Below are positions 5,272 to 10,428 of a DNA stretch of 10,428 nucleotides, piece after piece. Positions within the stretch are counted from its first letter, which is position 1. The number at the start of each line of letters is the position of its first letter. The notes under the pieces were generated by a model that did no database searches, had not been told where the DNA came from, and was given only the letters and a program-made list of their open reading frames with translations. Source of the stretch: JBFMFB01 sp040752115 (GTDB lineage: Bacteria > Pseudomonadota > Gammaproteobacteria > Burkholderiales > Sulfuricellaceae); contig JBFMFB010000050.1 in the NCBI GenBank assembly GCA_040752115.1, forward strand, positions 1 through 10,428, written 5' to 3'. A program made the position numbers and the translations under genes.

Positions 5272-5319
5272 GCGTATGTGATTCCAACGCGGTATGCTAA
5301 CGCAAGCCCCCCATGCCCG

Positions 5320-5350
5320 CGATTTCTTTGTTGACTTTGCTTTGCGTGAG
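5320..5350 (+). repeat. 31-bp diverged repeat, copy 1
   Basis: This 31-base stretch matches 6721-6751 at 25 positions, and all six differences are transitions. It includes the -35 box of the mazEF promoter that follows. Confidence 0.4.
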
Positions 5351-5385
5351 CCGGATAATTACCATGTAATTACGGTATCGAGGTG
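5331..5385 (+). promoter_or_regulatory. mazEF module 2 promoter, operator candidate and ribosome site
   Basis: TTGACT (5331-5336), 17 bases and GATAAT (5354-5359) form a near-consensus sigma70 promoter. TAATTAC occurs twice, 11 bases apart (5356-5362 and 5367-5373), the second inside the palindrome GTAATTAC (5366-5373). One helical turn of spacing suits a dimeric repressor such as MazE/MazF. GAGGTG (5380-5385) is the ribosome site for the ATG at 5391. Confidence 0.65.
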
Positions 5386-5390
5386 TAATC

Positions 5391-5645
5391 ATGCAAGCAA
5401 AGATCGTTTCAATAGGAAATTCCCAGGGGGTGAGAATCCCAAAATCGCTGCTGGAAGAATCCGGCATATCGCCGAATCAGCCGGTAACGCTTACTGTTGT
5501 GGACAGCACAATCGTCATTGCTCCAGCGAAGAATCCGCGCGAAGGGTGGGCGGAGGCCTTTGCGAAATCGGGTGGGGAATTGTCTGCAGAGGATCGCGAG
5601 TGGCTTGAATCCGATCTGGCCGAAAGCAAGGATTGGACATGGTGA
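5391..5645 (+). CDS. mazE: MazE-type antitoxin with AbrB (SpoVT) fold
   Basis: This 84-residue antitoxin has the swapped-hairpin AbrB/MazE domain in residues 1-47: KIVSIGNSQGVRIPKSLLEE with the family's GNSQGVRIPK core, then VTLTVVDSTIVIAPA. This part dimerises and binds DNA. The C-terminal half (48-84) is acidic and ends ESKDWTW. In E. coli MazE a similar Trp-containing tail wraps around MazF and blocks its active site. The start is set by GAGGTG five bases ahead and by the family N-terminus. The gene overlaps the next by 7 nt. Confidence 0.9.
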   Translation: MQAKIVSIGNSQGVRIPKSLLEESGISPNQPVTLTVVDSTIVIAPAKNPREGWAEAFAKSGGELSAEDREWLESDLAESKDWTW

Positions 5646-5947
5646 AGCGCGGGGAAGTGTATTGGGTGAAACTGGATCCATCCGTCGGAAGCGAAGTGAA
5701 AAAAAACCGCCCGGCCGTCGTTGTCTCCCCCGATGAGATGAACAGAGCCCTACGCACTGTGATCGTGGCGCCGCTCACGCATACCATCAAGCGTTACCCT
5801 TGCCGGGAAAGCATCGCGTTCGAAGGCGACCAGGGGCAGATCATGCTCGATCAAATGCGAGCGGTGGACAAGGTCCGGCTGGGGGAAAAAATCGGCAAGA
5901 TCGATATTGCGGGAGCGCTTTCCATCCTGCGTACCATGTTTTCGTAA
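5639..5947 (+). CDS. mazF: MazF-family toxin (module 2)
   Basis: This 102-residue mRNA endoribonuclease has all the MazF signatures: VKRGEVYWVKLDPSVGSE at the N-terminus, KKNRPAVVVSPDEMN with Arg24, VIVAPLT with Thr47, and GQIMLDQMRAVDKVRL in the third quarter. The length is typical. The ATG at 5639 overlaps the mazE end by 7 nt (ATGGTGA), suggesting translational coupling. A TTG at 5633 is also in frame but less likely. A 178-nt gap without a recognised gene follows (5948-6125). Confidence 0.92.
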   Translation: MVKRGEVYWVKLDPSVGSEVKKNRPAVVVSPDEMNRALRTVIVAPLTHTIKRYPCRESIAFEGDQGQIMLDQMRAVDKVRLGEKIGKIDIAGALSILRTMFS

Positions 5948-6080
5948 AAAGGCTTAAAGGTGAATGATGCTTCTCGATGTTGTAGGCCCACAGTTGGCGA
6001 CCCGACCAACTTGGGGGTCTTGCATTCCTGCACGGCCGCGGGAGCGGGGCGCCAAAAGTGAAACATTCGCCAGGCAATGG

Positions 6081-6118
6081 TATATATGATATATAATATA
6101 TATTATTTTTATTTGGAG
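6081..6118 (+). promoter_or_regulatory. AT-only promoter/operator and ribosome site of mazEF module 3
   Basis: A 30-base run that is almost only A and T contains a perfect TATAAT (6092-6097) and the 14-bp palindrome ATAATATATATTAT (6093-6106). GGAG (6115-6118) lies seven bases before the ATG at 6126, which decides the start against the ATG at 6120. No clear -35 box is seen. The palindrome is the obvious place for antitoxin binding. Confidence 0.55.
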
Positions 6119-6125
6119 CATGGCT

Positions 6126-6350
6126 ATGACGCAGATTCTTCTCAGCCTTCCGGATGCCTTGGCTGCGCGCTTTAAAGCCGTTGTTCCAGCGCGCCAGCGT
6201 AGTAAGCTGGTGGCTGATTTATTGGCTGCCGAGCTGGAACGCCGGGAAAACGAGTTGTATCAATGTGCGCTTGCGGTCGAACAAGATAAGGCGCTGAATG
6301 CGGAGATGCAGGATTGGGACGCCACCGTTGTCGATGGGCTGGATGAATAA
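6126..6350 (+). CDS. mazE: MazE-type antitoxin with ribbon-helix-helix fold
   Basis: This 74-residue protein is of the ribbon-helix-helix antitoxin class: strand MTQILLSLPDALAARF, then PARQRSKLVADLLAAELERR (residues 21-40) as the second helix. The tail (about 41-74) is acidic and holds Trp64 in AEMQDWDATVVDGLDE, a signature I associate with RHH antitoxins of MazF toxins (MazE of the mycobacterial type). The fold differs from the AbrB-type MazE of module 2. Its stop codon shares one base with the ATG of the following mazF (TAATG), so the two are coupled. Confidence 0.85.
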   Translation: MTQILLSLPDALAARFKAVVPARQRSKLVADLLAAELERRENELYQCALAVEQDKALNAEMQDWDATVVDGLDE

Positions 6351-6670
6351 TGCAGCGCGGTGAGATTTATTGGGTTGACCTCAACCCGACTAAGGGCGCG
6401 GAAATCAACAAACTCCGGCCGTGTGTGATAGTAACGGTGACACCGATCAACCGGGCGCGGCGCACCGTCGTTGTGGTGCCGCTTTCGACTTCCGCCACGG
6501 CACGGCCGCCTATGGTTGTATCGGTGCCATCGGCAGGCGATATCTCAACCGTGGTATGCGATCAAATTCGCGCGGTGGACAAATCCCGTTTAACGCGCAA
6601 ATCGGGACAATTGAGTGATTCCGATATGGCCGTGTTGGAAAATGGGCTGAGGAAAGTTCTGGGTTTGTGA
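6350..6670 (+). CDS. mazF: MazF-family toxin (module 3)
   Basis: This 106-residue MazF is related to module 2 but clearly distinct. Motifs are MQRGEIYWVDLNPTKGAEIN, LRPCVIVT with Arg23, VVVPLST with Ser46-Thr47, and VVCDQIRAVDKSRL. The Arg and Thr correspond to catalytic positions of E. coli MazF, so the toxin appears functional. It begins on the last base of the antitoxin stop codon. No terminator is seen after it, and the TA region ends here. Confidence 0.92.
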   Translation: MQRGEIYWVDLNPTKGAEINKLRPCVIVTVTPINRARRTVVVVPLSTSATARPPMVVSVPSAGDISTVVCDQIRAVDKSRLTRKSGQLSDSDMAVLENGLRKVLGL

Positions 6671-6678
6671 CGCCGTTC

Positions 6679-6846
6679 TCACGCTTTTCCGGCAATCGGC
6701 GCGGAATAATGGAATAGGCTCGATTTCTTTATTGGCTTTGCCTCGCGCAAGACCTGTCCGCGGTTTCCCTCGGGCCCTTCGTATGCAACAATACGGGCTC
6801 CTTGCTTCCGGGCGATCCGGAACGGCGAGCAGGCTTCAGGTTGCAT
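6679..6846 (-). CDS. Possible 55-residue small protein, unrecognised
   Basis: The minus strand from 6846 to 6679 is open for 55 codons (start MQPEACSPFRIARKQGARIV, later EGPEGNRGQVLREAKPIKKS), with codon use like that of real genes here. No ribosome site is evident, no family comes to mind, and its C-terminal part lies on the 31-bp repeat at 6721-6751. The repeat's differences from its other copy change amino acids, which argues against a conserved protein. It may be chance or a fragment. Confidence 0.25.
   Translation of the reverse strand: MQPEACSPFRIARKQGARIVAYEGPEGNRGQVLREAKPIKKSSLFHYSAPIAGKA
6721..6751 (+). repeat. 31-bp diverged repeat, copy 2
   Basis: It matches 5320-5350 at 25 of 31 positions, with only transitions between the copies. 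Here it does not precede a TA module but lies 50 bases after mazF module 3. Confidence 0.4.
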
Positions 6847-6887
6847 CCTGATTGTTTTGGTGAACGTTTGTCCAGAGGGTTTTGACG

Positions 6888-7310
6888 ATGAAGTTACGGT
6901 TTAATGTTCTGGTTTGTGCCATGCTGGGCGCGGCGGCTGTTTCCGCCGCGGCGGATGAGCATCCCGGCATGGGGCATCCTCCGGTCGGCCAGCCGCAGAT
7001 GGCGGGCCACCCGCCGGCAGGCCATCCTGCGGGCGAAAATGCGGGACAGGGCGCGGCATCGGCCGAACAGTTGCCGCTCAAGGGCAAGGTGTTGAGCTTC
7101 ATCGACGCGGGCGGCTATACCTACGTCGAGGTGCGGGAAAACAACGAAACGGTGTGGATCGCCGCGCCGCAGACCGAGCTGCTCAAAGGGATCTGGATCC
7201 GCTACGGCAAGGGCTCGGTGATGAAGGATTTCTTCAGCAAGACCCTGAACAGGACCTTCCCTTCCATCATGTTCGTGGGCCGGATCGATATCGCCAGGGA
7301 TCAGGAATAA
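6888..7310 (+). CDS. Exported protein with His/Pro/Gly-rich segment and NrfJ-like domain
   Basis: This 140-residue protein begins with a signal peptide (residues 1-22, LVCAMLGAAAVSAAA) and is probably periplasmic. Residues 24-50 are rich in His, Pro, Gly and Met (HPGMGHPP, MAGHPPAGHP) and could bind metal. The second half resembles the small OB-like domain of NrfJ-type proteins: LKGKVLSFIDAGGYTYVEV, then ETVWIAAP, and a last strand FVGRIDIA. Such domains occur with cytochrome c nitrite reductase and in other exported proteins, and their function is not settled. ATG at 6888 is chosen for AGAGGG at 6874-6879. A TTG at 6882 is an alternative. It converges with the Slp-like gene, 9 bases away. 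Confidence 0.65.
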   Translation: MKLRFNVLVCAMLGAAAVSAAADEHPGMGHPPVGQPQMAGHPPAGHPAGENAGQGAASAEQLPLKGKVLSFIDAGGYTYVEVRENNETVWIAAPQTELLKGIWIRYGKGSVMKDFFSKTLNRTFPSIMFVGRIDIARDQE

Positions 7311-7319
7311 CTGCGGCAG

Positions 7320-7841
7320 CTACCACGGCCGGTAATAGGGCGGCCAGGGCCGGGGGTGGAGGCGGGGGCCGTAGTAGGGATCGTAAAACGGGTCGTAGTA
7401 GCCGGGCGGCGGCCAGTAATATCGCGGCCGCGGCGGCGCCGGCGTGATGAACGCGCCCGCCACCACGGGGTAGCTGAACACGGTGCCGCCGATCCGGCGC
7501 GGCATGGCGGCGCCGAGGTTCCCCCGCACCTCGAGCTCCCGCCCGACGCTGAATACCGCCGGGTCGAAAAGGCCGGGGGCGCAGGCGATAAAAGGCTCGA
7601 TGGCGACGATGGCATAGCCGGTCTCATCCGCGGTTTGCCGCAGCACAAAGCAGGTATCGCCATCGTCGCGCAGGGCGGCGAGGATCTGGCCGGTCCAATC
7701 CACCGCAGGGCCGAAAAGATCGCGGGCGAGCGTATCGCGGCGCGTCGGCAAGTCCGGGGCGGGCGGAGCGGCGAACGCAGCCCCCGCGAGCGCCATCGCC
7801 AGCCATGCGAACCGCATCAGCCACTGTTTTCCGGCAGCCAT
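7320..7841 (-). CDS. Slp-family-like exported protein without lipobox
   Basis: This 173-residue protein resembles the Slp family (starvation-inducible outer-membrane lipoproteins of E. coli). The central part has the pattern TGQILAALRDDGDTCFVLRQ, then FIACAPGLFDPAVFSVGRELEVRG and GGTVFSYPVV, as in Slp domains. The N-terminus is a signal peptide (MAAGKQWLMRFAWLAMALAG, then AAFA), but no cysteine follows it, so it should not be a lipoprotein. The C-terminal 40 residues are dominated by Pro, Tyr and Trp (PPPGYYDPFYDPYYGP). The start at 7841 is set by AGGAGG four bases ahead. A longer frame to 7907 lacks a ribosome site. It converges with the NrfJ-like gene. Confidence 0.65.
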   Translation of the reverse strand: MAAGKQWLMRFAWLAMALAGAAFAAPPAPDLPTRRDTLARDLFGPAVDWTGQILAALRDDGDTCFVLRQTADETGYAIVAIEPFIACAPGLFDPAVFSVGRELEVRGNLGAAMPRRIGGTVFSYPVVAGAFITPAPPRPRYYWPPPGYYDPFYDPYYGPRLHPRPWPPYYRPW

Positions 7842-7880
7842 TCCGCCTCCTACGCCAAAAAAGCATATTTTCCAAAAACG

Positions 7881-8074
7881 GCATTCAGCCACGAATGACG
7901 CGAACAACCACGAAAAAAGCAGTTGGACGCAGATAAACGCAGATTAAGCCGATAATCCTGGAAAGACCGCATTTCAGCCACAGATATTCACGGATAAACA
8001 ACAAGTTAGTTACGGCAAGCGGGCGAGGTGCGAGCCGTTCAAAATCACAAAGAAATCCATGTTCATCCGTGGCC
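7881..8074. repeat. Mosaic of dispersed intergenic repeat motifs
   Basis: The space between the divergent slp-like and iaaA genes is filled with short related pieces: CCACGAA units (7889-7918), GACGCAGATAAACGCAGATT (7926-7945), GCCACAGATATTCACGGAT (7977-7995), and ATCCATGTTCATCCGTGGC (8055-8073). The last is an imperfect inverted copy of the third (14 of 19). From memory such CACGAA / CGCAGAT / CACGGAT motifs are widespread between genes in many bacteria, with no agreed function. Confidence 0.6.
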
Positions 8075-8112
8075 AAATGAGTTTTTTTAGGATACACCGC
8101 AGGAGGAAGAAA

Positions 8113-9039
8113 ATGTACGCAATCATCGTCCATGGCGGGGCGGGGGCCTGGGAGAAGGAACAGGAAGCCGCCGCGCTGGAGGGGGTGCGGCGGGCCGCGC
8201 AGGCCGGCAGGTCGGTGCTTGCGGGGGGCGGCATGGCGCTGGATGCGGTCGTCGCTGCGGTGGTGGCGCTCGAGGACGATTCCACTTTCAATGCCGGCAC
8301 CGGCTCCGCGCTCAACATCGACGGCGAGGCGGAAATGGATGCCGGCGTGATGGTCGGGCAGGGGCTGCGCAGCGGCAATGTCGCTGCGTTGAAGCGGGTG
8401 AAGAATCCGGTTATGGTCGCGCGCAAGGTGATGGAGGAAACCGATCACGTCCTGCTGGCGGGCGAGGGCGCGCTGCGTTTTGCCCGCGCCATGGGCTTTC
8501 CCGACCATGATCCGGTCACGGCGGAGCGTCTTGCCGACTGGCGCAAGAAGCGCGATGCCATGCTTCGCGGCGAAGACCGCTATCTGCCGCGCCAGCGCGA
8601 GCTGCTGCGGGCTTGTCCCGGACTCGCCTGCGACACCGTGGGCGCGGTCGCGCTGGATGCGAACGGCGGACTCGCGGCAGCCACTTCGACCGGCGGCCTG
8701 TCGTTGAAGCTCGCCGGCCGCATCGGCGACTCGCCCATTCCCGGCGCGGGCAATTACGCCGATCTTCGCGCCGCGGTTTCGGCCACCGGCCGGGGCGAGC
8801 TGATGATGCGCTTCCTCGCCGCCAAAACCGTGTGCGATCTTGCCGCAGCGGGGCGCAGCGCGCAGGAGGCGGTGGACGAAGCGCTGGCGCGCATGGCCGC
8901 AGAAGTGGGCAGCGATGTCGGCATCATTGCACTGGACGCCGAGGGCCGCATCGGCGTGGGACACCGCCCCCCGGCCATGCCGCATGCTTATGCGGTGGAG
9001 GGGCGGGACGAGCTGGTCGCGGCGGTGCGGGTGAGCTAA
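8113..9039 (+). CDS. iaaA: Isoaspartyl peptidase/L-asparaginase (plant-type, Ntn hydrolase)
   Basis: This 308-residue cytoplasmic enzyme removes isoaspartyl residues from peptides and hydrolyses L-asparagine. It is made as a precursor that cuts itself into alpha and beta subunits. Visible signatures are HGGAG (7-11), STFNAGTGSALN (57-68), the cleavage site LACD|TVGAVALD with nucleophile Thr175, and the substrate pocket segments AGRIGDSPIPGAGNYAD and SATGRGE. Asp precedes the nucleophile where E. coli IaaA has Gly. The GAG-NYAD segment differs slightly from the common GAGTYAN. The start is set by AGGAGG at 8101-8106 and the conserved N-terminus. A hydrolase gene follows after 9 bases, so the two are likely one operon. 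Confidence 0.93.
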   Translation: MYAIIVHGGAGAWEKEQEAAALEGVRRAAQAGRSVLAGGGMALDAVVAAVVALEDDSTFNAGTGSALNIDGEAEMDAGVMVGQGLRSGNVAALKRVKNPVMVARKVMEETDHVLLAGEGALRFARAMGFPDHDPVTAERLADWRKKRDAMLRGEDRYLPRQRELLRACPGLACDTVGAVALDANGGLAAATSTGGLSLKLAGRIGDSPIPGAGNYADLRAAVSATGRGELMMRFLAAKTVCDLAAAGRSAQEAVDEALARMAAEVGSDVGIIALDAEGRIGVGHRPPAMPHAYAVEGRDELVAAVRVS

Positions 9040-9048
9040 GGACTTGGC

Positions 9049-9897
9049 ATGGTGAAAACGGCGGTGACGGTATTGTTGTTCGCGTTGTTCGGCGGCGGGG
9101 CGCTCGCACTTTGGCTGCGTGTCGCGGAACCGCGCCTGATTTATTATCCCGACCGCGTCATCGCACTGACGCCCGACCGGCTCGGACTGGATTACGAGGA
9201 TGTCTGGCTGACCGCCGACGATGGCGTGCGCCTCAACGGCTGGTTTCTCCCGAGCGGGCGGCCTGCCGGGCTGACTTTGCTGCTGCTGCACGGCAATGCC
9301 GGCAATATTTCCCATCGCTTCGAGAAATACGCCGTCTTCCGCGAACTGGGGGTGGACGTGTTCGCCCTGGATTACCGCGGTTACGGCAGAAGCGAAGGCG
9401 AGCCGAGCGAGCCCGGTACCTATCTGGATGCCGCTGCCGCCTACCGCTATTTGATCGAAAAACGCGGTGTCGACCCGCGCAAACTGGTTGTTTACGGCGA
9501 GTCGCTGGGCGCGGTGGTGGCGGTGGAGTTGGCGGCTCGGTCAGCCGTCGCCGGGGTTGTCATGGAAGGGGTGTTCACTTCCGCTGCCGATGTGGGACAG
9601 GCAATGTTCCCGTTTCTGCCGGTGCGCTGGCTGGCAAAGAACAAGTATGACGCCCTCGCCAGGATCGGCCGCATCAACGCCCCGCTGCTGATTCTCCACA
9701 GCCGCGACGATGAGTTCTTCGGCATGCGGCACCCGCAAAAACTGCTCGCCGCCGCCCAGGCGCCGAAAGAGCTGGTCGAGCTGCGCGGCGGACACAACGA
9801 CGCCTTTCTGGTAAGCGCCGAACTCTACCGCAACAGCCTGCAGCGTTTTTTCGATTCCCTGCGCGGCGCGCAGCCGCAGACGGGTGAGGTGCGCTAA
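9049..9897 (+). CDS. Membrane-anchored alpha/beta hydrolase (BEM46/ABHD13-like)
   Basis: This 282-residue alpha/beta hydrolase has one N-terminal membrane helix (residues 4-23, TAVTVLLFALFGGGALAL), so the catalytic part is tethered to the inner membrane. The fold is shown by LLLLHGNAGNISHR (oxyanion-hole region), DYRGYGRSEGEP, the nucleophile elbow GESLG with Ser152, Asp221 in HSRDDEF, and His249 in GGHND. These give a complete Ser-Asp-His triad. The family (BEM46/ABHD13-like) contains esterases and lipases of uncertain substrate. AAGGA at 9036-9040 serves as ribosome site. It follows iaaA by 9 bases, and its end is 16 bases from a converging gene. Confidence 0.85.
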   Translation: MVKTAVTVLLFALFGGGALALWLRVAEPRLIYYPDRVIALTPDRLGLDYEDVWLTADDGVRLNGWFLPSGRPAGLTLLLLHGNAGNISHRFEKYAVFRELGVDVFALDYRGYGRSEGEPSEPGTYLDAAAAYRYLIEKRGVDPRKLVVYGESLGAVVAVELAARSAVAGVVMEGVFTSAADVGQAMFPFLPVRWLAKNKYDALARIGRINAPLLILHSRDDEFFGMRHPQKLLAAAQAPKELVELRGGHNDAFLVSAELYRNSLQRFFDSLRGAQPQTGEVR

Positions 9898-9913
9898 AGC
9901 ATTGCGCGCCGGC

Positions 9914-10168
9914 TTAGTGCTCCCGGTGCCAGATCAGCTTCCCGTCCTTGTAAACTTCCTTGACCCGGTGAAACGGCACGGTGTGGATTTCTCCCTCTTC
10001 GTCCAGCACCTGAAAGGCGAAATGATCGTCCGGCTCGAAATGCAGCTGCGCGAGCGGCACGCGGATGAGTCTGTCCTCGACCCGGTCGTAGTAACCGATG
10101 GCGAAGCTGCCCTCGCCGAATTCCTTGTCCCAGCGGATGCGGCTGAGAAGTTCGTGGAGTGGGGTCAT
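9914..10168 (-). CDS. DUF504 (MJ1316, UPF0248) family protein
   Basis: This 84-residue protein matches DUF504/UPF0248 over its whole length: MTPLHELLSRIRWDKEFGEG, then FAIGYYDRVEDRLIRVPL, a middle FEPDDHFAFQVLDEEGEIHT, and VPFHRVKEVYKDGKLIWHRE. Pfam describes the domain as an RNA cyclic-group end recognition module found with RNA repair proteins, which I state from memory. No RNA repair partner is visible here. ATG at 10168 is the family start. The frame extends to 10396 through GC-rich repeat DNA and that extension is not credible. The stop is 16 bases from the end of the alpha/beta hydrolase gene. Confidence 0.88.
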   Translation of the reverse strand: MTPLHELLSRIRWDKEFGEGSFAIGYYDRVEDRLIRVPLAQLHFEPDDHFAFQVLDEEGEIHTVPFHRVKEVYKDGKLIWHREH

Positions 10169-10428
10169 GCCGTTTACCCTATTGAGTCTCGTAAAAATAA
10201 CTGCGTGACATAGCGCAGCCACGCTGTTTGCACCGCGACGCTTTTGGGGCCCCTGCGAGCCGCCGAGTAGCGCAGCCGGGCCGGGGGATGTCGGCGAGCA
10301 TTGTTCGAGCTCCGCAGCAGCCCGCGTTTTGTGCGGGCTGCCAGGGCGAGTTGCGCAGCCGCCCGGCCCGGCGAGCAACGCAGGGAAGTCGCCCAACTGG
10401 GCTACCGGCGAACGGGGTGTCCTTCTTT
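10169..10428. repeat. GC-rich repeat region with nested palindromes (cut by window edge)
   Basis: An outer 11-bp perfect inverted repeat, GCCGGGCCGGG (10275-10285) with CCCGGCCCGGC (10362-10372), encloses a hairpin, GCAGCCCGC-GTTTTGT-GCGGGCTGC (10317-10341). GCGCAGCC units recur at about 10213, 10270 and 10353. The final GGGGTGTCCTTCTTT recalls an interspersed sequence common in betaproteobacterial genomes. No gene is seen. Confidence 0.5.

Noticed and set aside
7885..9315. 476-codon open frame on the minus strand opposite iaaA and the alpha/beta hydrolase
   Set aside because: It mirrors two well-supported genes with clear catalytic motifs and runs through the intergenic repeats. Long antisense frames are expected in GC-rich DNA.
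8613..9650. 345-codon open frame on the plus strand across the iaaA/hydrolase junction
   Set aside because: It is out of frame with both real genes, and its Arg/Gly-rich composition is typical of a shadow frame.
10169..10396. N-terminal extension of the DUF504 gene by 76 codons
   Set aside because: The extension lies in palindromic repeat DNA, and the family starts at MTPLHELLSRIRW.

Overview
The window looks like a GC-rich betaproteobacterial chromosome segment (Nitrosomonadales/Rhodocyclales-like). I infer this from the trimeric porin type, a TonB remnant, a RAYT/REP system and an MJ1316-type DUF504 gene. No 16S rRNA or tRNA is present, so the placement is tentative.

Layout. 1-125 is the 3' end of an IS4-family transposase and its terminal repeat. 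290-1228 is a pair of genes for an exported cupredoxin-like protein and a SRPBCC-fold protein. 1451-2099 is a HigB-HigA toxin-antitoxin (TA) module with its promoter, directly abutting a frameshifted C-terminal fragment of tonB (2105-2381). 2390-3041 is a REP-associated tyrosine transposase (RAYT) gene with four REP palindromes around it. 3068-3670 is a TA pair joining a RelB/CopG-type antitoxin to a MazF/PemK toxin. 3760-5101 is a porin gene with promoter, structured leader and terminator. 5129-5271 holds a 16-bp perfect inverted repeat and what looks like the terminal repeat of a lost IS. 5331-5947 is an AbrB-fold MazE plus MazF. 6081-6670 is a second MazEF pair with a ribbon-helix-helix antitoxin. 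6888-7310 and 7320-7841 are convergent genes for two exported proteins (NrfJ-like and Slp-like). 7881-8074 is a mosaic of dispersed intergenic repeats. 8113-9897 is an isoaspartyl peptidase and alpha/beta-hydrolase operon. 9914-10168 is a convergent DUF504 gene. The right edge is a GC-rich repeat with nested palindromes.

How it fits together. 1.4-6.7 kb is an accessory region with four type II TA modules, one RAYT/REP unit, one gene remnant and two IS-end signatures around a single house-type gene, the porin. Each TA module has its own promoter and a candidate operator overlapping it, and toxin and antitoxin genes overlap by 1-13 nt, which suggests translational coupling and autoregulation. 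The most notable feature is three MazF-fold toxins in 3.3 kb, each paired with an antitoxin of different type. I did not find a clearly new multi-gene system. The mixed RelB-type/MazF pair and the TA clustering are the best candidates for follow-up. The ends of the window (0.3-1.2 kb and 6.9-10.2 kb) are ordinary chromosomal genes.
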